A stretch of 64,000 bases of DNA, from NCBI GenBank assembly GCA_964355075.1, contig CAYHCF010000003.1, forward strand, positions 115,680 through 179,679, given 5' to 3'. Positions within the stretch are counted from its first letter, which is position 1. Every line of letters starts with the position of its first letter. Below, piece by piece: positions 54,355 to 63,730 of the stretch. The DNA comes from B1 sp964355075 (GTDB taxonomy: Bacteria; Bacteroidota; Bacteroidia; UKL13-3). A program made the position numbers and the translations under genes. The notes under the pieces were generated by a model. The model worked only from the letters and a program-made list of their open reading frames with translations, was not told the origin of the DNA and made no database searches.

Positions 54355-55905
54355 TTATGAAGACGTCCCTTTTAGAACTTCTTCGGGTTGATCTCCACGC
54401 TGCATTTGCAAAATATCTTCAACAAAATTTCGATGATTGCTCAGGCGTGGTACTTTATGTTGGCCGCCAAGTTTATCCGAACGTTTGAGCCATTTATAAA
54501 AGGTGCCTTTTGGCAAAGATTTTACCAAAGGTTTTAGCATGGCCATGTCTTTAAAACGCTTGGCTTCGTAATCAGAATTTTTTTGTTTTAAGGTTTGATC
54601 CAACTCATTCACAAAGGTATCCATGCAAACGGGCTCGCGTTCAAATTCAATCAGCCATTCATGTCCGCCTTTTGTCTGGCTGCTTAAATAAATAGGTGCA
54701 GCAGTATAGTCTGCCAATAACGCGTCTGTTTGAACGCATGCATGGTTTATGGCAAAGTCGGCATTTTCGATCATTAATTCTTCTCCAAAAGCATTGATAA
54801 AGTGCTTGGTTCTACCAGTAATTTTAAATCGGAAAGGATGCGTACTGGTAAATTTAATCGTATCACCAATCAGATAACGCCATAATCCGGAATTGGTGCT
54901 AATTACCAGCGCATAATTTTCATTGATGCTAACTTGATCCAAACTTAAAGTTTGTGGGAACTCCCGGCCAATTTCACTCATCGGCATGAATTCAAAGTAA
55001 ACTCCGTAATCCAGCATTAATAACATATCGTCTCTGTTCATCCGATCCTGAATTCCCAGAAATCCTTCACTCGCATTATAGGTTTCAAGATAATTAACCT
55101 GACTCCCTTTTATCAATTCATCAAATCGTTTACGATAGGGCGTAAAACTCACCCCTCCATGTACATATAATTCAAGGTTTGGCCAAATATCGGTTAAGTT
55201 ATTTCTGCCACTCAGTTCAAAAAGTTTTTCAATCAAAACGATGGTCCAGGTGGGAACTCCGGAAATATTGGTAACATTTTCATTGATAGTAGCCCGGGCC
55301 ATCTTCTCAATTTTTTTATCCCAATCATCCATAATGGCTATGCTTAAATCAGGTGTTCGCAGGTAATGAACCCATATGGGCATATTTTGTATCATGACTG
55401 CGCTAAGGTCACCAAAAAAGCTCTCATTATTTTCCTGATTAATCTGATGACTGCCACCCATAACCAAACCCTTGCCATTAAATATTTCTGATTCAGGTTT
55501 TTGCATCAGATAGGTAAGTAACAGATCTTTTCCCCCCTGATAATGACATTCTTCAAGGCTTTCGTAGGTTACCGGAATGAACTTGCTTTTCGCACTCGTG
55601 GTTCCGGAGGATTTGGCAAACCAACGCACTTCACTCGGCCACAAAATATTTTGCTCGCCTTGCATCATGCGCTCTATATAATGCTTAAAGTCGTCGTAAT
55701 TGGTTACCGGAACCCGCTGCTTAAAGGTCTCTAAATTATGGATGCTCTTATAATCATATTGCCGGCCAAACTCTGTTATCTGGGCGGTTCTTAATAGTCG
55801 CATCAGTTGGTCGTGCTGAACCTGTTGCGGGTTATTCAGTATTTCTTCAAAAGCCGGAAGACGTCTTTTCAAATACCAACTTACCAATGAATTTACAAAA
55901 GGCAT
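54355..55905 (-). CDS. GH3 (auxin-responsive promoter) family protein
   Basis: Member of the ANL adenylating superfamily related to plant GH3 acyl acid amido synthetases. The ATG at 55905 gives 516 residues starting MPFVNSLVSWYLKRRLPAFE as in family members; an ATG at 55971 would add 22 unusual residues. Motifs: RWFAKSSGTTSAKSKFIPVT (phosphate loop), YNASEGFLGIQ, LVISTNSGLWRYLIGDTI and ITGRTKHFINAFGEELMIE. Plant enzymes join amino acids to auxin or jasmonate; the bacterial acyl substrate and amine are unknown. Complete. Confidence 0.9.
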   Translation of the reverse strand: MPFVNSLVSWYLKRRLPAFEEILNNPQQVQHDQLMRLLRTAQITEFGRQYDYKSIHNLETFKQRVPVTNYDDFKHYIERMMQGEQNILWPSEVRWFAKSSGTTSAKSKFIPVTYESLEECHYQGGKDLLLTYLMQKPESEIFNGKGLVMGGSHQINQENNESFFGDLSAVMIQNMPIWVHYLRTPDLSIAIMDDWDKKIEKMARATINENVTNISGVPTWTIVLIEKLFELSGRNNLTDIWPNLELYVHGGVSFTPYRKRFDELIKGSQVNYLETYNASEGFLGIQDRMNRDDMLLMLDYGVYFEFMPMSEIGREFPQTLSLDQVSINENYALVISTNSGLWRYLIGDTIKFTSTHPFRFKITGRTKHFINAFGEELMIENADFAINHACVQTDALLADYTAAPIYLSSQTKGGHEWLIEFEREPVCMDTFVNELDQTLKQKNSDYEAKRFKDMAMLKPLVKSLPKGTFYKWLKRSDKLGGQHKVPRLSNHRNFVEDILQMQRGDQPEEVLKGTSS

Positions 55906-55971
55906 TATGCAACTAATTATGATGCTAAGTTGTTGTTTTTTTTTCGTAAAACAAATTTTATTTTGGTTCAA

Positions 55972-56630
55972 CCCTTACATTAATTTTTAAAAACATCTGA
56001 TAAAATGTCATTTTTGGGAATATAATTTACACTGTTTTTTGTATAATTAAGATTGCAGATTGCAGATTACAGATTAGAAGATTACCGATTACAGAATAGC
56101 GTTCCCAACTTCGCAAACTGACTTGGGGCTCTGTCTGGTTGAGCGGAGTCGAAACCTATTTTATGTGAAACCCCAAATCATTTGTCACACTCCGGAGATA
56201 AAAGAATATCGAATATCGAACGCTGAATAATGAAGTTAAAATTCTTCGACATTCGATATTCGGCGTTCTTCCGATTGATCGGAATCATCATTTCCTAAGG
56301 CCCTGCCGCCACCAATGCTGAAAAAATGACAGTTCTCCGTAGACATTTCCGTAGCATTTTGACAACGACTGCTACTTTCAAACTTGCAGACAAACAAGCG
56401 GGGACTTTTCCGCACTTTGTGGACAGGTACTTAGGTAATTAACAGCGGACAAAAAAGAAAACAAAAAAAACCACGCTTCGCATTTTTGAAAATTTCTTTT
56501 GCTCTCGCACATTTGGCACATTTGCCTTTGCCCCTAACCACAAAAACCAACCGCAGTGGCAAAGTCAAAAGAGCCAAATCTTTCCACCCGTAAAAGAAAA
56601 GAAAAAGGGAAATAAAAAACTTTCATATCT
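55972..56630. other. Gene-free repeat region upstream of the efflux operon
   Basis: In order: GCAGATTGCAGATTACAGATT-type short repeats (56050-56100), GGTTGAGCGGAGTCGAAACC (about 56139-56158), CGAATATCGAACGC motifs (about 56208-56260), the 35-bp repeat at 56258-56292 shared with 63302-63336, and CATTTCCTAAGGCCCTGCC, which recurs imperfectly near 63685. From 56330 on the sequence is unique and A-rich with no open frame of interest. Confidence 0.8.
56258..56292. repeat. 35-bp direct repeat, left copy
   Basis: Starts ATTCGGCGTTCTTCCGATTG and continues to ATCATCATT. The identical 35 bp occur in the same orientation at 63302-63336, so the efflux operon lies between two copies 7.0 kb apart. Confidence 0.9.
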
Positions 56631-56633
56631 TTG
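56626..56633 (+). promoter_or_regulatory. -7 box of the efflux operon
   Basis: TATCTTTG, a perfect TAnnTTTG, ends 6 bp before the ATG at 56640. With the usual start point about 7 bp downstream, the transcript would begin at or next to the ATG. No clear TTG at -33. Confidence 0.5.
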
Positions 56634-56639
56634 TCTCCG

Positions 56640-57044
56640 ATGCTGAAAAAATATATAGCAATATTGTTTCTGTCTATTTCCTTTGCAACTCTGCTTTGGC
56701 ATAGCATTATTCCTCACCACCACCACGACACAGAACAAGAATTAGCAGAGCATTTTGAGACCAATCATCACAATGACAGTGAGGAAAACAGCAGGGATTT
56801 TAGCCATCATTTATCTCACTTCGTTCATTCGGCTGACGATTTTACCATCCAAAATACCCACAACATTAACAACACATTTTCCAAGCAATTCCTTTCATTA
56901 GTTGCCGTGTTACCTTATAATTATTTCTTTGACGAATTGTTGATTCCGCCTTTACTTCATAAATCGCCTTCGGGACATTTTATAGCCCTTTCGCCACATT
57001 CCCATTCTTCGGATTTACGGGCTCCTCCTGCTTTTATTTCTTAA
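56640..57044 (+). CDS. Small His-rich exported protein of the efflux operon
   Basis: 134 residues. N-terminal signal-like helix (YIAILFLSISFATLLWHSII) followed by HHHHD and further His clusters (HFETNHHNDSEEN; HHLSHFVHSADD), 20 or so His in total, and a C-terminal SSDLRAPPAFIS. Genes like this often precede copper/silver or cobalt/zinc efflux genes in Bacteroidota and probably bind metal in the periplasm. Start at ATG 56640; an upstream in-frame TTG adds three residues. No domain name can be given with confidence. Confidence 0.72.
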   Translation: MLKKYIAILFLSISFATLLWHSIIPHHHHDTEQELAEHFETNHHNDSEENSRDFSHHLSHFVHSADDFTIQNTHNINNTFSKQFLSLVAVLPYNYFFDELLIPPLLHKSPSGHFIALSPHSHSSDLRAPPAFIS

Positions 57045-57130
57045 CAAGTTTCCCATTCGGGCGAACACCTTTTGCATTGATTCAATGCGTCACATGAATT
57101 TCTGTTTTATTCAATTTAAAATTCAAGAAA

Positions 57131-58657
57131 ATGAAAAATAATTTATTTCTTTTTGCAATACTCATTTTAACTATTGCAAGCTGCAAAAATAAGGAAGGTG
57201 AAAATCATAATGACACCACCGCAGAAGAGGTTAAAATAAAACTAACTGCATATAGTACCGACTTTGAAGTTTTTGCCGAAGCCGACCCATTTGTAAAAGG
57301 TAGATCCTCAAATGTATTATCGCATTTTTCACATTTACCCGACCTACCTGCCGGCAAGGCAGGTTTCAAAGCGGTAGAAAGTGGAAGTATTAAAATTCGT
57401 TTAATAATTGGAAATAAAGAAGTATCTCAACTGCTTGATAAGCCAAACCGAAAAGGTATTTATAGTTTTGACATAAAACCTGAATCGCAAGGGAAGGGAC
57501 AAATTATTTACGAAATAAAATCTGACAATGACAATTATCAACTTATTGTTCCTGACATTACCGTTTATTCAAACGAAGAAGAAGCGGGCAAAGCCGCTAA
57601 ACTCAATGCACCATCCAGAACAAACACGGTTGTATTCACAAAAGAACAAACATGGAAAATTGATTTTGCGACAGAATTACCGGTGATAGAGCCCTTCGGA
57701 CAAGTAATAAAAACATCTGCACAGGTTCAATCAGCACAAGGTGACGAGATTATTGTTTCGGCAAAAACAAACGGATTAATAATTTTTACAAGCGATAACA
57801 TATTAGAAGGTAAAAACATTAATAGCGGACAAAATTTATTTACTATATCCGGCAATGGATTAGCAGAAAACAACTTTACGGTTCGTTATGCAGAAGCAAA
57901 AAATAATTATGAAAAAACCAAAGCGGATTATGAAAGACAAAAGGAATTGGCAAAAAATAAAATAGTATCTGAAAAAGAGCTATTAAATGCCCATAAAGAT
58001 TTTGAAAACGCCAAAGCGGTTTATGATAATTTAAATACTAATTTCAGTTCAACTGGGCAATCTGTTTCAAGTCCGATGAATGGTTTTGTTAAACAATTAT
58101 ACGTTAAGAACGGACAATATGTAGAAGCAGGGCAACCAATTGCAAGTATTTCACAAAATCAAACGCTATTACTAAAAGCGGATGTACAACAAAAATATGC
58201 TCCAATTTTAGGTTCTATATATTCAGCAAACATTAAAACAATTCAGGATTCTAAAACATACACTTTTGAACAGTTGAACGGTAAAATTTTATCTTTTGGT
58301 CGCACTGCGAATAACGATAATTATTTAATCCCTGTCAGCTTACAAATTGATAATAAAGGCAGTTTTATTTCAGGCAGTTATGTTGAATTATTCTTAAAAA
58401 CAAGAACAAATACAAATGCGTTAACAGTGCCTAATACTTCATTGATTGAAGACCAGGGGAACATTTTTGTTTTTGTGCAGATAAACCCTGAATTGTTCGA
58501 GAAGCGGGAAATAAAGATAGGTTCCTCGGACGGTTTGAAAACTGAAATCATAAGTGGTATCAGTAAAAATGAACGGATAGTTTCAAAAGGGGCAATACTC
58601 ATAAAACTTGCCCAGGCAGCCGGAACGTTAGATGCTCATTCAGGTCATAACCATTAA
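57131..58657 (+). CDS. RND efflux periplasmic adaptor lipoprotein (CusB/CzcB type)
   Basis: 508 residues linking pump and outer-membrane channel. Lipoprotein signal ending in TIASCKN, so anchored by Cys18 or close. N-terminal domain, then barrel-sandwich halves (SAQGDEIIVSAKTNGLIIF; SSPMNGFVKQLYVKNGQYVE) around a coiled-coil hairpin (NNYEKTKADYERQKELAKN), and a C-terminal beta-barrel and His tail (AHSGHNH). Residues 72-78 (LPAGKAG) are encoded by a 21-bp palindromic repeat inserted in frame. Metal or drug specificity is not certain, but the His tail and neighbours point to metal. Confidence 0.9.
   Translation: MKNNLFLFAILILTIASCKNKEGENHNDTTAEEVKIKLTAYSTDFEVFAEADPFVKGRSSNVLSHFSHLPDLPAGKAGFKAVESGSIKIRLIIGNKEVSQLLDKPNRKGIYSFDIKPESQGKGQIIYEIKSDNDNYQLIVPDITVYSNEEEAGKAAKLNAPSRTNTVVFTKEQTWKIDFATELPVIEPFGQVIKTSAQVQSAQGDEIIVSAKTNGLIIFTSDNILEGKNINSGQNLFTISGNGLAENNFTVRYAEAKNNYEKTKADYERQKELAKNKIVSEKELLNAHKDFENAKAVYDNLNTNFSSTGQSVSSPMNGFVKQLYVKNGQYVEAGQPIASISQNQTLLLKADVQQKYAPILGSIYSANIKTIQDSKTYTFEQLNGKILSFGRTANNDNYLIPVSLQIDNKGSFISGSYVELFLKTRTNTNALTVPNTSLIEDQGNIFVFVQINPELFEKREIKIGSSDGLKTEIISGISKNERIVSKGAILIKLAQAAGTLDAHSGHNH
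57344..57364. repeat. 21-bp palindromic repeat inside the adaptor gene
   Basis: CTACCTGCCGGCAAGGCAGG plus T, containing ACCTGCC and GGCAGGT around GGCAA. It adds exactly seven codons (Leu-Pro-Ala-Gly-Lys-Ala-Gly) between HLPD and FKAVESG and keeps the frame. Confidence 0.85.
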
Positions 58658-58668
58658 TCTTTGATACT

Positions 58669-61600
58669 ATGCTAAATAATATTCTAAAACTCTCATTAAA
58701 CAACAAGTATTTTATCTTGTTGTGTTCGCTTTTGGTGATAATTATCGGCATAAGAACAGCATCCAATATGGATGTGGATGTATTCCCCGATCTCACTGCG
58801 CCAACTGTTGTAGTAATGGCTGATGCTCACGGAATGGCTTCGGAAGAAGTAGAGCGTTTAGTTACATTTCCTATTGAAACCGCTATGAACGGGGCAACAG
58901 ATGTACGCAGAGTGCGTTCTGCATCTTCACAGGGATTTTCATTTGTATGGGTAGAATTTGATTGGGGAACCGATATTTTTAAAGCCCGACAAATTGTAAG
59001 TGAAAAACTTATTACAGTTTCTTCCCAAATGCCGTTGGGAGTTGGACAACCAACACTTGCACCTCAATCAAGCATTATGGGCGAAATCTTTTTTATTGGC
59101 ATTCAGGCCGACAGTACCAGCTTAATGAATTTACGAACTATCGCAGATTGGAATGTAAAACCAATGTTATTAGCAACAGGCGGTGTTTCACAGGTTACAA
59201 CTATTGGCGGAGATTATAAACAATATCAGGTTTTGGCAGACCCTTATAAAATGAAATCTTACCATGTTTCAATGAGTGAGCTTGCTGAAATTTGCAAAGG
59301 AATAAGCCAGAACTCGACTGGCGGAGCAGTCCGGCAATATGGCAACGAATATGTTGTTCGTGGAATGGCACGGACTTCCGACATTGAAGCATTAGGCAGC
59401 TCTTATATAAAATCAAACAACGGAAAACCTGTAAGGATTAATGATGTTGCTGAAGTAAAAATTTCCGGTGCTGTAAAGATGGGCTATGCTTCCGAAAATG
59501 CAAAACCTGCGGTAATTCTTTCAATCTCAAAACAGCCAAATGCAAACACAGTTGACTTAACAAAACGAATTGAAGAAAATCTTGCAGCGCTTCAAAAAAC
59601 TTTGCCACCCGATGTTAAGTTAGACACCAAAATTTTCCGTCAGGCAGATTTTATTGAAACCTCTGTCAATAATGTAAAAAGTGCACTGATAGAAGGTTCT
59701 GTATTCGTAATCATTATTCTTTTCCTGTTTTTAGGAAGTTTTCGTACCACCATTATTTCGATATTGGCAATTCCCATTTCATTGCTGGGCACTATAATAG
59801 TAATGAAACTCTTTGGCTTAAATATTAATACCATGAGTTTAGGCGGTATGGCAATTGCTATAGGTGTTTTGGTTGACGATGCAATTATTAATGTTGAAAA
59901 TGCATATAAGCGGCTCCGGCAAAACCGGCAAAAACCTACAGAAGAACGCCTGTCTTCATTTAATGTAGTGTTTGACGCATCAAAAGAAATGCAGGCATCA
60001 ATATTAAATGCAACATTGATTATTATTGTAGCTTTTATTCCTTTGTTTTTTCTTTCGGGAATGGAAGGTCGAATGCTCATACCGTTAGGCATCGCATTTA
60101 TTGTTTCTTTATTTATATCCCTCATTGTTGCAATGACACTTACACCCTTATTGTGCAGAATGATGCTTTCGGATGATAAATATCTTGCAAAAAACGAAAA
60201 GGATAAATGGCTCACCCGTCAATTAACTTTTTATTATCTGAAATCTCTTGAATGGACATTGCTACACAAACGAGCCATGATTTTTTCTTCGTTAGGTCTG
60301 TTTGCTATATCTCTGTTATTAATTTCAACAATGGGACGCACTTTCCTGCCTGAGTTTAACGAAGGATCATTAACATTATCGGTAGTAACAAAGCCGGGTA
60401 CTTCATTAGAAGAAAGTAATCGTTTGGGCAATCTGGTTGAAACGGAATTGCTTTCAATACCTGAAGCGGTAAGCACAGCCCGCAGAACAGGCAGAGGCGA
60501 ACTCGATGAACATTCGCAAACAGTCAACAGTGCAGAGGTTGATGTCAATTTTACACTGAAAGACCGGACCCGTGATGAATTTCTGACTGATGTTCGTAAC
60601 AAATTAGCAGGTATTCCGGGTATTGCTGTAACAGTTGGGCAACCGCTCGGACACCGCATTGACCACATGATTTCAGGAACAAGGGCGAACATAGCGATTA
60701 AAGTTTTCGGAACAGACCTCAATAAAATGTTTGTCATCGGCAACGAAATAAAATCAGCAATAACAGGTGTTCCCGGCTTAGTAGATATTAATGTTGACCA
60801 GCAAGTTGAAATACCGCAAATACAAATTCGTGCAAACCGTGAAATGCTGGCTCAATACGGAATTACGATTGAGCAGTTTAATGAGTTTATAGATATTGCC
60901 TTTGGCGGTGAAAAATTATCTGACATATACGAAGGGCAACGAAGATTTGACCTCGTGTTACGTTTGAATAAAGATTACACCGAAACAATTGAAGGAATCC
61001 GTTCTGCATTAATAGACACATACGATGGTAAAAAAGTTCCATTGGAACAGGTTGCTGAAATCGTTTCTGTTTCGGGACCAAGTGGGATCAGCAGAGAAAA
61101 TGTACAGCGCAAAGTTGTTGTTTCTGCAAATGTTTCAGAGCGTGATATACGAAGTGTTGTACAGGATATTCAAAAAAACATTACTGATAAAATTGTATTC
61201 CCGGAAGGGTATCGGGTTGAATATGGCGGTCAGTTTGAAAGCGAAGCAAAAGCATCAAGAACATTGCTTCTAACATCAGTTTTAGCAATACTGATTATTT
61301 TCTTATTGCTTTTTCAGGAGTTTAAGAACTTTAAACTAGCAGGAGTTATTTTAATTAATTTGCCTCTGGCATTAATCGGCGGAGTATTCTCAATTTATTT
61401 CACATCCGGAGTATTAAGTATTCCAGCAATTATTGGGTTTATTACTCTTTTTGGCATTGCAACTCGAAACGGGATTCTTTTGATTTCGAACTATCAAAAA
61501 CTGAAAGGGGAAGGTGTTTCAATTTATGAAACGGTGACCATGGGTTCCTCTGACCGTTTAAATGCAATTTTAATGACCGCATTAACAGCGGCTCTTGCAC

Positions 61601-61758
61601 TTATTCCGTTAGCACTCAAAGGGGATTTATCGGGAAATGAAATTCAAAGCCCAATGGCAAAAGTAATTTTAGGAGGATTACTCACTTCTACGCTACTTAA
61701 TATTTACATCGTGCCGGTAGTGTACTATTTGTTAAACAAAAAAACGAAAACAAAATGA
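58669..61758 (+). CDS. Heavy-metal RND efflux pump (CusA/CzcA family)
   Basis: 1029-residue proton-driven transporter of the inner membrane. Two large periplasmic loops and twelve helices. Helix 4 carries AIGVLVDDAIINVENAY with Asp403 and Asp404 and Glu410-Asn411; in the usual scheme for heavy-metal RND pumps the AIGxxxDxxxxxxEN pattern goes with monovalent copper/silver pumps, whereas divalent pumps have DFGxxxDGA. N-terminal loop VDVFPDLTAPTVVVMADAHG is family-typical. Lies 11 bp after the adaptor and overlaps the channel gene by 4 bp. Substrate is therefore copper or silver by inference. Confidence 0.92.
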   Translation: MLNNILKLSLNNKYFILLCSLLVIIIGIRTASNMDVDVFPDLTAPTVVVMADAHGMASEEVERLVTFPIETAMNGATDVRRVRSASSQGFSFVWVEFDWGTDIFKARQIVSEKLITVSSQMPLGVGQPTLAPQSSIMGEIFFIGIQADSTSLMNLRTIADWNVKPMLLATGGVSQVTTIGGDYKQYQVLADPYKMKSYHVSMSELAEICKGISQNSTGGAVRQYGNEYVVRGMARTSDIEALGSSYIKSNNGKPVRINDVAEVKISGAVKMGYASENAKPAVILSISKQPNANTVDLTKRIEENLAALQKTLPPDVKLDTKIFRQADFIETSVNNVKSALIEGSVFVIIILFLFLGSFRTTIISILAIPISLLGTIIVMKLFGLNINTMSLGGMAIAIGVLVDDAIINVENAYKRLRQNRQKPTEERLSSFNVVFDASKEMQASILNATLIIIVAFIPLFFLSGMEGRMLIPLGIAFIVSLFISLIVAMTLTPLLCRMMLSDDKYLAKNEKDKWLTRQLTFYYLKSLEWTLLHKRAMIFSSLGLFAISLLLISTMGRTFLPEFNEGSLTLSVVTKPGTSLEESNRLGNLVETELLSIPEAVSTARRTGRGELDEHSQTVNSAEVDVNFTLKDRTRDEFLTDVRNKLAGIPGIAVTVGQPLGHRIDHMISGTRANIAIKVFGTDLNKMFVIGNEIKSAITGVPGLVDINVDQQVEIPQIQIRANREMLAQYGITIEQFNEFIDIAFGGEKLSDIYEGQRRFDLVLRLNKDYTETIEGIRSALIDTYDGKKVPLEQVAEIVSVSGPSGISRENVQRKVVVSANVSERDIRSVVQDIQKNITDKIVFPEGYRVEYGGQFESEAKASRTLLLTSVLAILIIFLLLFQEFKNFKLAGVILINLPLALIGGVFSIYFTSGVLSIPAIIGFITLFGIATRNGILLISNYQKLKGEGVSIYETVTMGSSDRLNAILMTALTAALALIPLALKGDLSGNEIQSPMAKVILGGLLTSTLLNIYIVPVVYYLLNKKTKTK

Positions 61759-62936
61759 AAAAATATCTCATCATAAAACTGTGTGTGCTTGCACTTACAA
61801 TTAATGCAAATGCACAGTCAAGTGCTGATACTGTTCTTGCTAACATTGCGAAGAACAATAAAACCATTATTGCAAACACACAATATTGGGAAGCGAAAAA
61901 GCTGCAATACAAAACAGGATTAACACCCTATAATCCCGCTATCGATTATGATTTCATGGTTGGCTCACCTAGCACCGCAGGCAATCAAAACGATTTCACC
62001 GTAACACAGTCATTTGATTTTCCTACTGCATATATCAAAAAGAAACAATTATCCGAACAGCAAATTGCACAAACAGAATTTCAAATCACTTCTAAGCGAC
62101 AGAATGTTTTGCTTGAAGCAAAAAAAATCTGTATTGAATTAGTGTATCATAACAAACTTCAATCACAACTTGCACAGAGAAAGCAGAACACCGAAAAATT
62201 ATTAAGCGATTTTCAAGTCAAGTTAAATAAAGGCGAAGGAAATATTTTAGATGTGAACAAAGCACAACTCCAACTTATTGAAATCAACAAAGATTTTCAG
62301 CAAGATTTATCTTCCATCAATCAACTCAATCAAAAACTTACTGAACTCAATGGAGGAAATGCAATTATTTTTACAGACACCATTTATCCTTTATTGCCAA
62401 CCATTCCCGCCTTTGAACAATTAGAAAATGAAATTGAAGCCAGCGACCCGATACGGAAATTCTTAGAACAGGAAAAACTCATTACACAAAAGCAAGTGGA
62501 ATTAAGCAAGCCAATGTGGCTTCCGAAATTTGAAATGGGTTATCACTATCAGGGAATTTTAGGGCAAGCATTTCAGGGTGTTCATGCAGGAATTACAATC
62601 CCTCTCTGGGAAAATAAAAATACCGTGAAAACACAGCAGGCAAACTTGCTTTTTACCAATTTGAATTTGCAAGACCACATCAACGAAAATTACTATGAGA
62701 TAAAACAACTTTATGAAAAATATCAAAACCTGAAAATCACTTTGTCGGAATATCAAACCGTTTTCGCTTCGCTCAATAACACTACGCTTTTAAACAAAGC
62801 CCTCGCATCGGGACAAATTTCCACCATTGAATTTTTTATGGAGTTGAGTTATTACTACAATGCGTTCAATAATTATTTGCAGATAGAAAAAGAGTATTAT
62901 GAAGTAATTGCGGAATTGTACAAATATCAGTTGTAG
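61755..62936 (+). CDS. TolC-like outer-membrane efflux channel (CusC/CzcC type)
   Basis: 393 residues with a signal peptide (KKYLIIKLCVLALTINANAQ). Long amphipathic helices with heptad pattern (ILDVNKAQLQLIEINKDF; VKTQQANLLFTNLNLQDHI) and a beta-strand segment (FEMGYHYQGILGQAFQGVHA) form the TolC pattern of two repeats. Shorter than E. coli TolC but normal for the Bacteroidota CzcC group. Completes the tripartite pump. Confidence 0.88.
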   Translation: MKKYLIIKLCVLALTINANAQSSADTVLANIAKNNKTIIANTQYWEAKKLQYKTGLTPYNPAIDYDFMVGSPSTAGNQNDFTVTQSFDFPTAYIKKKQLSEQQIAQTEFQITSKRQNVLLEAKKICIELVYHNKLQSQLAQRKQNTEKLLSDFQVKLNKGEGNILDVNKAQLQLIEINKDFQQDLSSINQLNQKLTELNGGNAIIFTDTIYPLLPTIPAFEQLENEIEASDPIRKFLEQEKLITQKQVELSKPMWLPKFEMGYHYQGILGQAFQGVHAGITIPLWENKNTVKTQQANLLFTNLNLQDHINENYYEIKQLYEKYQNLKITLSEYQTVFASLNNTTLLNKALASGQISTIEFFMELSYYYNAFNNYLQIEKEYYEVIAELYKYQL

Positions 62937-63301
62937 AGACAGGTGGAAAGTTCAGCAGGGCACACCGATAGACAATACAACACCGTAATCACCCACTCTA
63001 TTTAGAAGCACATTTGCTTTTCCCCTTTTTTATTTTTTAATTGAACGACAAAATCAAAAGAGCTTGCCCATCCTGCACCCGACAGAAAAGAGATTTTCAC
63101 AAAATTGCTCCTCCGGACAAAAAAAACAAAATACAATGCAGCAGACAGCGGACACTTACAACACAACACAGAAGACGAAACAGCACAGGTGGTAACAGCG
63201 CATTTGCAGAAAATATCGAATAACGAATATCGAACGTCGAATATCGAACGTCGAATATCGAAGTTTAGAACTGAGGTAAATCAGGTATTTGGCACTTCAT
63301 C

Positions 63302-63336
63302 ATTCGGCGTTCTTCCGATTGATCGGAATCATCATT
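63302..63336. repeat. 35-bp direct repeat, right copy
   Basis: Identical to 56258-56292, same orientation. Confidence 0.9.
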
Positions 63337-63413
63337 CAATGTCGTTTAGTTAAGAGAATATCACTTTTATATTGCAATTAACAAAAAATCGTACCAGGAT
63401 ATACTTTCTCCGC

Positions 63414-63565
63414 GATCCTTCGGCAAGCTCAGGATGACACGCCAGACCGTTATATATGGCAATGATTTTGGCGGGATGAATTTTTTGCAAAGCAAAAAAT
63501 TCATCCCGCCAAAATCACCATTTCACATGAGTTACGAAATGTCATCCTGAGCTTGCCGAAGGATC
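63414..63565. repeat. Nested inverted repeat, 150 bp
   Basis: Outer arms: GATCCTTCGGCAAGCTCAGG... at 63414-63439 and its perfect complement at 63540-63565 (26 bp each, the GAGCTTGCCGAAGG family). Inside, a second perfect 26-bp inverted repeat (63463-63488 and 63492-63517) with a 3-base loop, beginning TGATTTTGGCGGGATGAATT. Could form a cruciform in DNA or a long hairpin in RNA. Confidence 0.93.
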
Positions 63566-63730
63566 CTCAAAAGGCGTTGCCAAGGTTAACCACCATCTCA
63601 AAAGCGTTAACTTAACGACATTCATTCATCATTTCCAATTTCCCTTACTTCGACATTCGGCGTTCATCATTCGATATTCATCATTTCCTAAAGTCCTGCC
63701 AGCCCATAATAATATGCAAAGAATATCAAT

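Noticed and set aside
55906..55971. 22-residue N-terminal extension of the GH3 protein
   Set aside because: The extra residues are Lys/Gln/Ile-rich and unlike the family; the internal ATG gives the usual start.
59640..60215. 191-codon open frame antisense to the RND pump gene
   Set aside because: It lies wholly within a well-supported gene on the other strand and shows no domain; a shadow of its codon use.
63041..63353. Two overlapping frames of 60 and 82 codons
   Set aside because: Their second halves translate the CGAATATCGAACGT repeats; not protein-like.
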